A DNA stretch of 27,014 nucleotides from Acephala macrosclerotiorum (GCA_014904845.1 MU119693.1:1-27014); one strand, 5' to 3'. Shown: positions 1-14,760, numbered from the stretch's first letter. Made by a program: numbers and translations. Notes: a model not told the origin generated them from the sequence alone.

Positions 1-579
1 AAAATTTATTTAATACATTTTATAAAAAATTAATATAAAACTATTTATTTAAAATTTTTAAAATTTTTTATTCGAAATTAATATTATAATATTTCAATTA
101 TATATATTAATATACTTTAAAAAATTTTCTCGTAAAAATAAACAAATCTCGCAATTTTCAATTATTTAAAACGTAAAAATATTTGTTTGTTTTTTTTGTA
201 TAATCTTTTTACAAATATAAAAACTTATAATTTTTTTCGATTTTATTAATAGATTTTTTTTTTTCAAATGTACGCGTTTTTTATTTTTAAAATTTGATCA
301 ATTTATTATATTATTTTTTTACGCGCAAATTTTACAATTTTAATTTTTATTCTCGAAATTCTTACAATATTATTATTATATTTCAAAAAAATACTTTATT
401 AAACTTTAAAAAAACGAAACGAAAATAATTATAATACATTTATATAAATCGTATAACGCGATCTCAATAATCTATAAAAAATTATTAATAAATTGTCACT
501 TGAAAAAAAAGCAATTACGATTAATAATATTAATAATAAATTTATAAAAATTAAAAATATAATAAAAAAATTTTTAATT

Positions 580-641
580 AAATAAAAATTTTTTTTTTAA
601 AATAATATACAATTTTAAATAAAATTTTTTTTTTTAAAATA
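580..641. repeat. Imperfect direct duplication of an A/T motif
   Basis: Two copies, starting at 580 and 617, of a motif made of AAAT, an A run, a run of 10 or 11 T and then AAAATA. They are 37 bases apart. Both copies lack G and C, so this could be simple-sequence coincidence. Confidence 0.35.
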
Positions 642-1210
642 AATAAAATTAAAAAATCGCGTATTGTATTTTAATAAACTCGATTTAATTTAATTAAAAT
701 TTTTAATAATGTATTTAAATATTACAATCAAAAAATCTTTTTTCGAATTTAAATATTTCAATAATTTATTGAAAATTTTATTAATAGATTTTACAATAAA
801 TATATATATTAAAAACTCGAGTAAATATTTCATATAAAACGTTTTGCGTTTCGTGAAATTATTAAAATTATTAATATAATTATTATCGAAAAAAACAAAA
901 TTTATAATATACTATTTATAAAAACATTTTTTCAATTTATTGATTATAAAAAAACGTTAATATATTTAAAAAATACAAATAATAATTTAATAATTACAAA
1001 TTTAAATAAAATAAACTTGAAAAAATTGTATTTTATTTTCTATTTCTACGAATTTTTAATAATTAAAAAATATACTAAAAAACTTTTTTCGATTTTTACA
1101 AATAAATCTAAAAAATAATTGATCGTTACTATTAATAATATAAATATTCGAAATACTAAATCTCAAAAAACTACTAATATTAATATTTTATTTTTTTAAT
1201 TAATTTTATT

Positions 1211-1269
1211 AATTAATAATAATAATGATAATAATAATAACAATAATAATAATATTATTATTATTAATT
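1211..1269. repeat. Imperfect (AAT)n microsatellite with palindromic end
   Basis: An AAT trinucleotide run is broken by single changes near 1227 and 1241. At 1242-1265 four AAT units meet four ATT units, giving a perfect 24-base palindrome that could extrude as a hairpin. No gene is associated with it. Confidence 0.75.
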
Positions 1270-2922
1270 CTTTCGTATAAAACTTTTTATTTTTTCAAAT
1301 TTTTTAAATTTCTCGAATTTTTCGATTTGTTTTTTTTTTTATTTCGATTTTTATATTAATCAAATTCAAAAAATCTATTATTAATAATAAAAAATACTAT
1401 AATATATTTATATTTATATTAAAAAAACACAAAATTATTATTATTTTATTGCAATTTAATATTACTTTATTTTAATTAGTTTACGAATTTCGATTAAATA
1501 ATATACGCTCAATAATTAATTACGCGTACAATATAAACAATATTTAAAAATTAAACGTTATTTTTTTTAATATTTTAAATTTTATTAATCGTATTAAAAT
1601 TTTAAATATCGTTTACAATATTTACAAATACTCGTTTATTAAACAATTTTATCGAATTCACTATATAATACTCTATAAAAATCTCGATTTATATTTTAAA
1701 AATAATAAAAAACAAATTAAAATTATAAAAATGCGATTATTTAAAATTTATAAATTATATACTAAAAAAAAAAATTTTCGATTTATTTAAATTTATTTTA
1801 ATACTCGTTTTTAATTTATAAATATTTTTATTATTTTTTAATATAAATAAAAAATATTAATAAAAAATCGATTTCAATTTTTACGAATTTTTATTGTTTT
1901 TATTTTCATTTTTTCAATTAAATTATTTATTAATTTAAAAATTGTAATAATTTTTACTTTATAAAATTTTTTCAAATAAATAAAAAAAAAAAAATTTTAT
2001 TATTTTTTTTCAAAGAAATTAATATATTAAAATTTTATTATTAATAAATTTTTTTTAACGAATTTTTTTTTTTATACAATACGTATTTTTTTTTTATCGT
2101 TCAATTTTTATAAACGAATTCTAGATTATAATTATTATTTTATCGATTTTTTAAAAACTATTTTTTTTATTTCGTTATTTTTTTTTAATTTATTAAATTC
2201 TATTAAAACAATAAAATTAATCAATTTTTTTTTTTAACAAATTTCAAATAATTTATTCGCGATTCAATGATTATAAAAAAACGATAAATTGATTATTTCG
2301 ATTTTTTAAAAAAAATTATTTAAATAAATCTTTTTTTTAATATTAAAAATCGAATTTTAATTAAAATTTTTTTAAAGTAAATTCAATTAAATATTATAAA
2401 AAAAAAATCTCAAAAATTAAAATTACACGTTTATAAAATAAAAACTTTTATTGATCGAAAATACGTTGAAAATTTTAAAAATTTTAATTTTTTTATTTTA
2501 CTTTTCGTAAATTTAATATTTATTAATATTAATAAAAAAATTATCGACAATATTATTTACAAAAAATTCAAAGAAATTTATAACAAATTTCGAATTCTCT
2601 TTAAAAATCGATTTCAAGAATTTTTTAACGATAAATCTTTTTTTAATAATATTCAATTTAAAAAAATCGATACAATTTTCAATATAATTTATTGTATAAA
2701 ATCTTTAAATTATTCTATTATTCGATATAAGATTTCTCAATAATTAAATTATTAAAATTCGTTTAATAATAAACATTTGTACATTTATTAGTAAAAACAA
2801 ATTATAATTCAAATCAAATTAATTTTTCAATATTTTAAAATAAAAAAAATAAAAAAATTTTCTAATAATAAATTTTTTTTTAAATACGAAATTAAAAAAT
2901 TAATAACGTTTATAAAAAATAA

Positions 2923-3641
2923 TCAAAAATATTTAATTATTTCCAATAATAAATTTGAGTTTAAAATTCGTTTGTTTTTTTTCTTTTTATTAAATTTTAA
3001 AAAAAAAAGAAAATAAATTACAAAGAAATTTAATACTAATAAAAATATTGAAAAAATTATTAGATTTTTAAAAAAAGATAACAATAATTTAAAAAATTTC
3101 GAGTTTTGAATTTTTTGTTTAAAACGAGTTTTTTTTTTTTTTTTTTTTCTTTTTTTCGAGACTCGAAACGAACTCGTTATATGAGAAAACGATTGTAATA
3201 AAACTATATATTTTCTCTTCAAAAATCTTTATAAATAGTTAATTTTAAAAATAGTATTAATTACGTGTTTTCTAGTACATAAAAAACTTTTACTTACTAT
3301 AAATTAATTAATAATTCTTTTTATTTCTACTTTGACTAATTAATTAATTGATTTACGAATTACGAATTACTTTGAATAAGTTTAATTTATTGATTAAAAC
3401 GAACTAATCTACGATTGGACTTTTTTACTTTGTATTTTATTATATGATTTTTTTTTTCTAATTTCTTTTTACGTATACAGTTTATTATAATTGTTTTATG
3501 TATTTCAAAATTAAATATACGAATAATAATTTCATTTAAAACGTTTTTCAAAGTAATTTCGAATTTGAATATTAATTTAATTTTTTTATTTAAAACAATA
3601 TATCGAATTTCTTTTATTGATTTAATACGTACATTAAACAA
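2923..3641 (-). other. Two long minus-strand open frames, unrecognised
   Basis: Two open frames lie in different reading frames: 2923-3222 (99 codons) and 3387-3641 (84 codons, extending in frame to about 3668 before a stop). Neither contains an ATG; both can start only at TTG. The first has a lysine run translated from the poly-T tract and a hydrophobic stretch at about residues 48-75. The second is a lysine- and isoleucine-rich basic sequence. A 99-codon frame is longer than I would expect by chance here (roughly 0.1 expected by my estimate), but no motif is recognisable. They may be remnants of a decayed element or simply fortuitous. Confidence 0.15.
3123..3178. repeat. Nested inverted repeat around a T20-C-T7 tract
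   Basis: An outer 8-base inverted repeat (AACGAGTT at 3123-3130, AACTCGTT at 3171-3178) encloses a near-pure T tract (20 T at 3129-3148, one C, seven T). It also encloses a perfect 7+1+7 hairpin at 3154-3168 (TTTCGAG, A, CTCGAAA). Both stems contain CpG, which makes pure A/T coincidence less likely. A stem after a T run on + equals an A run after a stem on -, so this is not a canonical bacterial terminator in either orientation. Confidence 0.5.
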
Positions 3642-4794
3642 AGTTATAACAAAATATTTTATCTCGTTTTAATAAATAATTAAATTCATAAAACAATTTA
3701 TTAATCTCGAATAAAAAAAAATTATTATTATAATAATTTTCAATGAAATTATTTTACTATTTTAAACTATATCTCATTTAATTATACTATATATATATTC
3801 GCTAAAAACGTTCGCGATTTTTTGAAATAAAGTATTTTCGAGTACTTCGTATTTTTAACGAGAAATAATATTCGAATTATTTAAAAATATTTCGAAAGTA
3901 ATTAAAAAATTAATTATTTGTTTAAAATATATATTATATATTAATACGTGTTTTCATTTTCGTTTTCGAAATCGTTTTATTACAATTTGTAAAATTAAAT
4001 AATTATTCGATAAATAATCGTTCAACGATTAATACTTTATTTAAAATCAATATTACTCGTTATTAAAAAACTTTTTACATTTGAATCACTTTAATTTACA
4101 TATTATTTATCGTTTGAAACGTTTAAATAAATACTTTCAATAAACGCTAATAGAGATTTTAATTCGAATCAAAAATTAATAGTACTTAAAAATTTATCGA
4201 TTTACATTATATTTAATACTTGAAAACTTTGAAATTTCGTTTTTCGTTGATTTTTTTCAAATCGTTAAATAGTACTTTGTAATAGCGATTATATATTTAT
4301 TAGTATATTTACTACGAATTAATTTGATCGATATAATAAAACGAAAAAAAATGTATTATCTATAGAAGTAAATATTTTACAATTAATAATAAGCGATTAA
4401 AAAATAGAATAATTAATATTCGTATATTTTTTATTGATTTTAATTTAAACAATAAAATTAATACAATCGAAATTTTTTATATTTATTATTTTGATTTACT
4501 CAAAAATCGCAATATATAATAGAATTTTATAAAGATTTAATACGCGAAAAATATCGTAAAAAAATCGTTTTTATTTTTTACTTTTAAAAGAAATTTGTAT
4601 ACTTTTTAAAACTTCGATCGTTTTAATAACGCGCTCGATTTAAACGTCGTTTAAATTTTTTTAAAATTTCAAATTTTTACTAATATTAATAAATTTGTTT
4701 CAAATTTTTTCGATTTGAAAAAATTTATAATACGAAAAAAATTATTAATTTTTTATTATTAAAATCTAAGAAATACAATATAAATTTCAATAAA

Positions 4795-4857
4795 ACGTTT
4801 AATAAAATATTTAATAATAAATTTAATAACAAATTTAATAAAACGTTTAATAAAAAA
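4795..4857. repeat. Degenerate 12-15 base tandem repeat
   Basis: About five units built on TTTAATAAA or TTTAATAAT, spaced 12-15 bases apart, so every spacing is a multiple of three. It lies in a short open frame (4693-4857, about 55 codons) that reads as F-N-K/F-N-N-K repeats and has no ATG. Units containing ACGTTT alternate with units containing ATATTT at the same place, a paired CG/TA difference like that seen in the larger repeats. Confidence 0.6.
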
Positions 4858-7156
4858 TAAATAAATTAATAAAAAATTGATTACAAAGAAAAAATTGATA
4901 CAAATATTAATAAAAAAACTAATAAAAAATTTATTACAAATTTTAAAATATTCAAAGTATATATATATATTTATATAAAATAATTTTACTAAAAAAAAAA
5001 TAATAACAAATATTCAAAAAATCGAGATTTTAATCAAAAAATTTTATTATTTTGTGTATTTTATATTAATCGCCTTTTTTAAATATTAATCAAAATAATT
5101 TGTATATTTGATTACAATCGATTAAATACAATATAAAACGCGATTTATTAATAATAATTTTTATATTGAGTTTTTTTATTATATATATTAATTTAATATT
5201 TTTTAGTAAAAATTGTATTATATTGTTTATAGTTTTGAGAAATTGAATATCGCGATATTTTTATCAATTTTCAATTGAAATTATATAATTTATATATTAT
5301 TAATACAATAATTTAAAGTATTATTTTTTTTTATATTATTCGTATAATTTATTTATAATTATTCAAAGATTAATATATCGTATTTCAATTATATACTTTT
5401 AATTATTTCGAAAACGAAAATTTTATATATAAATTTTCGATATTTTAATATTATTTTAATTTAATAAATATTTTAAAAATCGAAAAATTATTATATGAAA
5501 ACGTTCTATTTTTAAAAAATTATACAATTGATATACTATAAATTTTTTTTTTAATAATATTTATAATTCGAACGCTATTAATACTTTATATTAATATATT
5601 GTTTTTTTTATATTATTTTATAATTAATCGACGAAATTAATTTAATCGTTCAAAAAATCAATATATTATATTATAATCGTAAATTGCAAATTTATTCAAA
5701 GAATAATAAAATCAATTTTTTTAATTAATCGTTTTACGTTAATCGTACAAAAATAAATTTTTATTATAAACAATTATACGAGAATTATAAAATATATAAA
5801 AATATAAATTTTTTTTAAAATTTAAATTATTATTTTTTATATTTTTTAATATTTATTATTTTTTCGAATTTTTTTACTTTGTATATTTTATTTATCTCGT
5901 ATATAAACGTCGATTATTATTTTTTACATTAATAATACTTTTAATAAAAATAATTCAAATCGATTTTTTATTGACTTTATTATAATTAATTATATTATCG
6001 AATAATTCGAATTTATTATTATTAGAATATATTATTATATTGAACAATATTTAATAATTTATTAATATAATCAAAATTGTTATTATTATATAAATTGTTT
6101 TATTTTTTGTTTCGAAATACATTTGTTTTTATATACTAATAAAAACTATTGAAACAAAACTATCGATCTCGATTAAAAAATTCGAGAATTTCAAATTTGT
6201 TATTTTTGTAAATATTCAATTAAAAAATGTAATAATTGAAACTTTAAAATTAGAATTTAAAACGATCAATAAATTATACGTTTTTAATAGTATTTAAATT
6301 TTAATCAATTAATAAATTATTTTTATTTAATTGAAACGAAAAAATTTATACGTATATAATTATAGAATCTTTGAAATTAATAAATCGAATAATTAGATTA
6401 AATTAATACGTTTTTGTAATTCGTTATCGAATTAATCAATATATTAATACAATTTTTTTTTTTTTTATTGATTATAAATCTTTAAATAAAAAAACCAAAG
6501 TAACGATTTATTATATCGATATTAAATTAGAATTTCTACGAGATATTTTAAGCGATATTTTGAAAAATATTAAAAAAATCAATTTGAATAAAAACAAATT
6601 TTTCGTAAGTTATATTTTCGTTGTATTGAAATCAATTATTTACTTTAAACAAAGTCGAGTAAAATTTGTTTTATATTATTTTTTTCGAATTCGAATTACG
6701 TTAAAATTGAAATAAAATCGTTTTTTTTAATTAATTAAAAATATTGTATTTTGAATTATTTATAGATTATTTCAAAAGTACGTATATAAATACGATTCAA
6801 AGTATATTATTATTATTATTTACTGATTATATTACGTATAATTTATTTTAAACTTTTTTTAAATCGAATATTTTGATTTATATTATTTATTTCAAAATAT
6901 ATTAATTTCGATATATTAAATACAATTTTAATAATAAGAAAAAATTTATAGTAAATATAAAATATTAAAATCTCGATTATAATTATTTGAATTTCAATAG
7001 TAAAAATTTTAATTTGTTTTCGATCGAATTAAAAATCGTTAAATTTCGCGAAATAAAATATATTAATACTTTAAAAGTTTTTTTATTTTAATATTATACA
7101 AAGATTATAAAAGTTCGAATCGATTTTTTTAAATGCAAATAAAAATTTATATATTT

Positions 7157-7197
7157 AAAAAGTATTTATTATCGTTATTACAATAGTAATACTTTTT
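7157..7197. repeat. 10-base inverted repeat (potential hairpin)
   Basis: AAAAAGTATT at 7157-7166 is perfectly repeated inverted as AATACTTTTT at 7188-7197. The 21-base spacer joins a second, overlapping stem (TATTAC at 7176-7181 with GTAATA at 7186-7191, loop of four). The two stems partly compete. No flanking gene gives it a function. Confidence 0.5.
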
Positions 7198-10100
7198 ACG
7201 TGCGTAATAAAAAGCAAATAAAAATACGTATCGATAGTCGAATTATAATTGATATCGTTTATTTTCGAAAGATAAATTCAAATTATTTTAAATTAACGAT
7301 TATTAATTTTAATTATAAATTAAATATTTCAATTTTTTTTAAATCGTTTAATTATATATATTTTTAACGAGATTTTTAATAAAATATTTTCTAATAATAT
7401 CTCGAGTATAATATTTTTTAAACGAGTAAATAAAACGTTCTCTAATTAATTCGAAAATAATATCGTAAAATAAATCGAAATATTAAACGAATATTTTTTT
7501 ATTTATTATTTTATTGTATTAAAATTCAATCTCAAAAACAAATTATAAAATAAAATTTTGTTTTTCTAGTAATACAAACGATCAAATTAATTTACGTATA
7601 TATAATTGAATTCGTAGTAATCGATATTAAAAAAATAAAATAATTTTTAATATTTTTCAATTGTTTAATTCTTTTTAATAAACAAAAAAAAACTATAATA
7701 ATTGTAATAAAAATTAGAATTAATTTTAATTCAAATTTTAAATTTGATAATTTTATTAATAAGAAAAAACGTAGTATTATTATTTTTTTGTAATATAATA
7801 TTTTAATTATTATTTTTTGATAAATATTAACATATAATTCTAATAATAATTTTAAAATAAAAAAGATTTTAATAATAAAAACGATAATAAAATATCGGAA
7901 AAAATCGATATATTTAATATAAATATATATTTTATATTTCGATAAAATTCGTTTTTTTTAATATTTTTAAATATTTACTAAAAATCTGTTTATTAATACA
8001 AATCGATTCAAGAGTCAATTTTTTAATATTTTTCAAATTGCGAAATATTGAAATACAATTTTATTATTCGATAAAACAAATATATTTTTTAAAAAACGTA
8101 TATTTAAAAATATATATTATAATAATATCGTTTTAATATTTTTTCGTACGATAAAATATTGTTAAAAAATTATATTTTTTACAATAAATCGTATAATTAA
8201 ATTCGATTTAATAATTCTTTTTAGAATTCATTTAAAAGTAAAATATAATAATTTGAAAAATAATACGAAAAACGAAATATGAAAAAATTTACTCGCTCGA
8301 GTATATACTTTCTATAGAATTTCAATTATTTTTATTAATAAATTAAAACGTTTAAATAATATTTATTTCAATGATCAAAAGATAAAATTACTCGTTGTAA
8401 ATCTCAAGATATATTATTAATCGAAAAAATAAATTAAAAATACAATTATTATAATTCGTAAAATTATTATTAAATAAAAAAGTATTGTATTTTTTTTATA
8501 TTTAAAATAAATCGTAATCGCGAATAAAGAGTTTTTAAGCGAATTCAATAATTCAAATTATATTAATAATATTTTTCTATAGTAGAACTATATTTTACGA
8601 TCAAAAAAAAAAGTAATATACAATTTTTATAAATATAAAAAATTGTAAAAACGAATATAAAATTTTTTCGAGATTTTTATAAAAAAAATTATATTAATAA
8701 TATTTATTTTTAATCGTATTTTAACGCGAAAAATATATAGAGTTTAAAATAAATTCAAAAAAATCGATCAATTACAAATATAAACAATATTATTTTTTAT
8801 TTTTTTAATTATTGTATTTGATAATATTTTCGATTAAAAAAAAACGTACGTTAACGAAAAGTGTATATATAAACGTAATATTATTTTCAATTAATTTTCT
8901 GTTTTTATAAGATTATAAATTGTATAAATACAATATTAATCTATATAATTTTCTAGAAATATTAGTATTTTATTTTATTATATATACGAGTTTTTTTTTT
9001 CAAGTACAATTTTCAAACGAGAATTTTATTTTTATTTTAATTTTAATTGATTTTTTGATTATATAATTTATTGATTTCGAAAATAATTTTTTAAATTTGA
9101 TAAAATATTTCAAATTATTTACTCAATTGAAATAACGATTTATTATTTTACTGTAAATATTATTCAAATTACGAATCAAAAAATATTAAAATATTATTTT
9201 AATATTGTACACTATTTGCAATTTGTCGTTAATACTATAATTTATTAGCGATTCAAATTAAAATTTGTTTTAAAAAGTTCAATTTTTTTCTACGAAAATA
9301 TTACGATTATTTTTTTAATTATTTTTATCGACGTTAAAAAATTTCAATAAATAATACAATTTATATTAAATTGTAATTCGTTTCAAGTTTTATTTATTAC
9401 TACAAATCGTTAATACAAAATTTTTCAAAAACTTTTCAAATTAATAAATACAAAAAATTTCAAAGTTTTTAAAATTTCGATTATTAATAAACGTTTTCAA
9501 ATTTGTAAAATTATTTTTCTTATTAGAATTCGTATTACGATTATAGTAAATAATAATATTACATAATTCAATACAATTTTTCTTTGATTTTTAACGTTTT
9601 TCGAAAATGAGAAAATAAATAAAATCGAAATTTATTAATGTATAAAACGTTTTAAAATCGAAACCTCCATAAAATTATATTATAATCAATTAATTATTAT
9701 ATATATTGAACGTCGCAATTTTGAAATCTCGATAAAACACTATATTAACGATAGTATTTTATATATATTTAAAAGAACGTATATTTTTCAAATTGAGATC
9801 TTATAAAATTTTGTTTTTTTATTAGAATTTACAATCGAAATATAAAAAAAACGTTTTTTTAATACTAATAATAACAATTTTATTATACGTTGACTAATTA
9901 CAAAAGAATAAAAAATTTGAATTCAATATAATTCGAAATACGAAATTGAAATAACTTTTGAAAATAATATCAAATTTTTGTATTAATATATTAAATAAAC
10001 GAGAAATAATTGAAAAAAAATTGAAAAAAAATTTTTAAAAAAAATATATTTGAAAATATTAAAACTTTTTATTAGTAATATAACGATTTAATTATTATAT

Positions 10101-11857
10101 AGAAAGTAATTTTAATTTATTTACGTTTTATATTTTATTATATTTACAAATTTTATTATTATCGTTAATTTTTTATTTTTTTAATTATATTATAAAAATA
10201 TTTTATTATTTAATAAATTTTTAAAAACATTTTATTGAATTGTTTTTTTGATTTAATAATTGATTATTAAAAACATCAAATTAATCGATTTTTATAAACG
10301 TAATATTAAAAATATTTGATTTTTATTAGTATTTATTTTTTTTAATTATTTTTATAATTTTATCAAATTTTATATATTTATTATTTTTGATTAAATATAA
10401 TTTACTTTATTAATTAATATATTTAAAATTTAATCTTTATATTTCAAATAAATTAAAATAATCGATAAAATTTATTAAAATTACAATTTTAACAAAAATA
10501 AAAAACAAAGATTAAAAATTGAAAATATTATAATTATTAATAAAAAAACGAAAAAATTTGTATATATTAATCGTTATTTTTATATATATATTATATTGTA
10601 ATTTTTCAATTCTTTTAATATTATTATTAAACGTATAATTGTATTAAAAATATAAATTGCGAAAATATTATTTTTTAATATACAATATATTGTTTTAATC
10701 AAAAATTCAAATCACGTATTCGTTTATTTATAAGTACAAAATCGTTAATTTTATTAATATTCAATTTTATTAAAATTATAACAATTTTTATTATTAATTA
10801 ATTATTGTTTGATTATATTTTTTTTATTCGTATATATAATATATAATTTAATTTTAAAATAGAATATATTTACTAATAAAACAATATAATAAAAAAATAT
10901 TTTATATTCGCAATTGTAAATATATATTTAATCAATTAAATTATCGATGATTAAAATCGAAGTATTTATATTATTATTTAATATTTATTCGTATTTTTCT
11001 TTATTATTTTTTATTCTCGAGTATATTTATTTTTTTCTCGTTATCGTTCAATACAATTATTATTAAATCAATATAAAAAACGATTACTTTGAATTAAAAT
11101 TCACGTATTATACGTTTTATTTTATCGTAAAATTTAATAATTTCTAGAATTCTCGTTTTTTTATAATCGAATTTTTTTATTTTTTTTACGTTGAATTTAA
11201 TAAAATTATAATTCGATTCAATAATACAATTAAAAACTATTTTACAAAGTTTGTTTTTCAACGTTAACAAATATAATTTACATATAAAAAACTTTTAAAA
11301 TTTATTTTCTAATTTTTTTATACTAAGAATTTTATTGAAATTTTCAAATTTATTAAAATTTATACGTATTGTTCAAAATTAAATACTCTTACGAGAATAT
11401 ATAAATTAAAATCGTATTTATTTAATTGAATTCGTTTCGATTTCAAATTATTTTCGATTTTAATCGATTTAAAAAAAATAAAAAAAACTCTTTTCAATCG
11501 TACGATTACTTTTTTCAATTATATTATAAAAAAATTTAAAATACAAAGAAAATCGATACAAGTTTAAAGTTTTTTTTCGAGTGTATTGTTTTTTAATATA
11601 GTATTAATCGCTATTTTTACAAATATATTAATTTGTTAATTTTATATTTTAATGAAATCTAATAATTTTATATTTTTTTTATTAGATTTAATATTGTATA
11701 AAAAATATTTAATATTGAAATCTCGTTTTAATATTGAAATATATAATTTTAATACAATTACTATCAAAAAATCATTTGATAAACTAATTATACTAAGAAT
11801 TTTTTCGTATAATAAAATTTTAAACAAATACATATAAACGAATTTGTATATTTCCAA

Positions 11858-14760
11858 GTAAAATACAACGTAAAAAAAAATCGAAACGCGATATTTGTCG
11901 TTAAATACTTAAAAAAATAATAATAAATTTTTTTTTTCGTTATATTTTTATTAATATTCAATGTTTATTTGTAATTATTATTTTTAATTTTTAATTTTTT
12001 TTATTATCGAATATAATTATATTCTCGATAATCGTTTTTTTATTATTTTTAATTAATTTTATTATTTTTTTTATTAAATATTTGAATTTTATTATTTTAA
12101 AAATATTTTTATAAATTAATTTATTTTTCATTTTATATATTTAATATTAATCGAAAAATTTATTAAAAGAATTCAAAGTAAATAATTATATATTAAATAC
12201 AATAATAAACAATCGATGTATTTTTTTATTATTTTTTACAATTTAAAAAATTCTTAAAATTGAAAATATTATATATTCAAAGATTATTTGCGTATTATTA
12301 AAATATTCGAAATTTAAAATTGTATTGAAATTCGTATAATATAAACTTTTGATAAATTAATTAGTATTTGAATTAAAAAGTAAAAATCGTTAATAATATA
12401 ATAAAATTTTCAAAGTTAATACGAGTTATTTTTTTGATTAAAAATTTTAAATGTTTTTAATATATCGTTTATATAGTTTTCAAATATTAATTGAAATTAT
12501 TTATTCAATTAAAATTCGATTAATTATCGATTTAATTGAGTTTTAATAAAAAAATATAAAAATATTATTTTTTAAAATTTGAAAAAAAAAATGTTCGTAA
12601 TAAAAATATATTTTATTTTTTATTAATATTATTTTCAATATTCTATAAAATGATTATATTTGTATATAAATTATATTCGTTTATTTGCAATTAAATTTAT
12701 TTTAAATTTCAAATAAAATATTTTAAAAAAAAATTAAAATTATTCAAATTTATTATTTAAAAAATTATATTAAATATTTATTTGAAAATTCAATTGAAAA
12801 ATTAATTATTATTTGAGTATTCAATTTTATAATATTTAACGTATAAATTGTTTTATCGAAAAAAAATAAGAATTTTAATAGTATATCGAATATTTTTCGC
12901 GAATTAAAAATTTTAAAAAATTTTAATATTTTAATATCGACAATAAATTTGATTATATTAATATTATTAATAATTATATATCGCGAATTAATATTGTATT
13001 ATTAATAATCTCGTTTTTCGTTAAAAAATTCGAATTAATATTAAAAAAGTAATAATTTGTAAAATTTTATAGTAATTTGAGTAATTTTTAATTCGATTTT
13101 ATAATTAGTAATTGAATTTCTAAAGTAAACAAATAATTATTAATAAAAATTTTAAAGATTTTGAAATAATTTGATTTTATTTTTTTTAAAAAACGTAAAA
13201 ACAATTAACGTATTATAATTATTGTAATAATTTAAAACAAAAAATATAAAACTTTAAACGAATTTAATACGAATTTAAATATTAAATTTTTGAGAATAAT
13301 TAATATTATTTTTTATAAGAAAATAAAAATATATTTATTAGATCGTATTATAAAATTATTTATTCGATTAATAATTATTATTGTACAAAAACGTAATCTC
13401 GATAAATTAATACGAGTTTTAAAAGACATTTAAAAGAAATTATTTTAACGACGTTTTAAACGTAGTAAATATTAGTATTTTACGTCGTTATATATTTACT
13501 TTGTATTAATTCTTTTTTATTTATTAGTTTTATAAAATCGACGTATTGAAATTTGAATTTATTAAAAAAAAATTACGAAATATATAATTTATTAATTGTA
13601 ATTCGATATATATTATAATTATTATTAATAATATATATTTTTAATATTAATCGAATTAAATTAATTCAATTTAATTCGTTAATACGCGATAAAATTTTTA
13701 TAGTTTGTTATTTAAAAGTATATTAATAAATTTATTTTTATCGAATAAAATTTATTGAAAAATTTAATATTTGTTAATTATAAATTTTTAAGAAAATTAA
13801 TAGAGTTTTATTTTTTCGATTATAATTATAATCAATATTTGCTCGTTAATAAAAATAATAATTTCGAGAATAAAAATAAACGAAATAAAATTGAATATTA
13901 GTATTTCGAATATTTTATTATACGATATATACAATTAAATAAACAATGTAATTTCAATAATAAAATAAACAAAAAGTAAAATTTTTTAATAAAACGAAAT
14001 AAATATTTTTTTTTAGAAAAATTCAATCGTTTATATAATCAATTAATAAATACGAATTCAAATTATAAATTTTATTCTATATTTTATATAGTTTTTATAT
14101 ATGTTGAAAACTTTGAATAGTTCGAGAATCACGAAAAATATATAAATCAAATCGCGAATATATATCGAACAAAAAAAAAAATTTTTATTAAAAAAATCAC
14201 GAAATATTTGTACAATTATAGAATCGCTAATTGATTACATTGAAATAAAATGTATATTGAAATTTTATTAAATTTAGAAACTAAATATATAATCGTTTTT
14301 TGTTTTTATTATTTAATACAAAATAGAATTATTTATATAAAACGTTTTAATAATATTTTTATTCGAATTGAAAATATAATATATTAATTAATTCGATTAA
14401 AAAAACGTATAAAAAATAATAAAAAATTTTTTTTATAATAATTTTCGTATTATAATTAATTAAAAACAATTAAAATCGATATTATAATTATATTATTAAA
14501 TTAAAAAATTATTATTATAATTTTTTTTTTCGTGTTTTTAAATCAAATATAAAATAATATTTGTTTTCAAAATTTGAGATTATTTATTCGTTGAAAGAAT
14601 TACAATCGTTCGTTATGAAATTTTTTAAACGAGAAATAAATAAATACTACGATTAAAATATTCTAAAAAATTATTTTTTTATTTTTTTAGAGTTTTTATA
14701 ATCGCTAATATTTCAATTTGAAAATACTAATTCTTTAGATTTATTTCTACGATTATTTAA
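11858..14760. other. Gene-free segment, G-over-C polarity in its middle
   Basis: No gene is supported. From about 12.3 to 13.8 kb the + strand keeps more isolated G than isolated C. In lines 12301-12540 I count about 14 non-CpG G against 4 non-CpG C, and in 13021-13200 about 11 against 2. This is the opposite polarity to 1-2940. An inverted repeat lies at 13446-13490. Confidence 0.55.
13446..13490. repeat. 9-base CpG-containing inverted repeat
   Basis: TAACGACGT at 13446-13454 and ACGTCGTTA at 13482-13490 are perfect inverted copies separated by 27 bases. Each arm contains two CpG. A weaker internal pairing (CGTA at 13461, TACG at 13481) is also possible. It could be a transposon-end remnant or chance; no target-site duplication is evident. 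Confidence 0.45.

Larger units (their letters stand above)
1..2940. other. Gene-free segment with C-over-G strand polarity
   Basis: No coding region is supported here; stops are dense in all frames. Counting by hand and excluding CpG, the + strand has about 130 C but only about 40 G, so nearly every G left in this segment sits in a CpG. This means C was lost mainly from the minus strand and kept on the plus strand. The bias weakens abruptly near 2940, where isolated G residues become common. Such one-strand runs are typical of deamination acting on one strand at a time, as seen in RIP products. Confidence 0.6.
3651..11641. other. Gene-free A+T-rich sequence, mixed polarity
   Basis: I see no gene, tRNA or recognisable transposon in this 8 kb. 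Non-CpG C and G are roughly balanced in sampled lines, without the strong strand bias of the first 2.9 kb, although some stretches lean one way (C-rich near 9.4 kb and 11.46 kb). Notable items are the 12-15 base repeat at 4795-4857, the hairpin at 7157-7197 and a rare C-rich cluster (CC twice) at about 9664-9668. CpG stays over-represented throughout. Confidence 0.6.

Noticed and set aside
11642..11857. Open frames on both strands over the same 200 bases (61 codons on +, starting with ATG; 71 on -).
   Set aside because: Two overlapping opposite frames of this length are expected by chance in 27 kb of this composition. Neither shows a motif, and the minus frame can start only at TTG.
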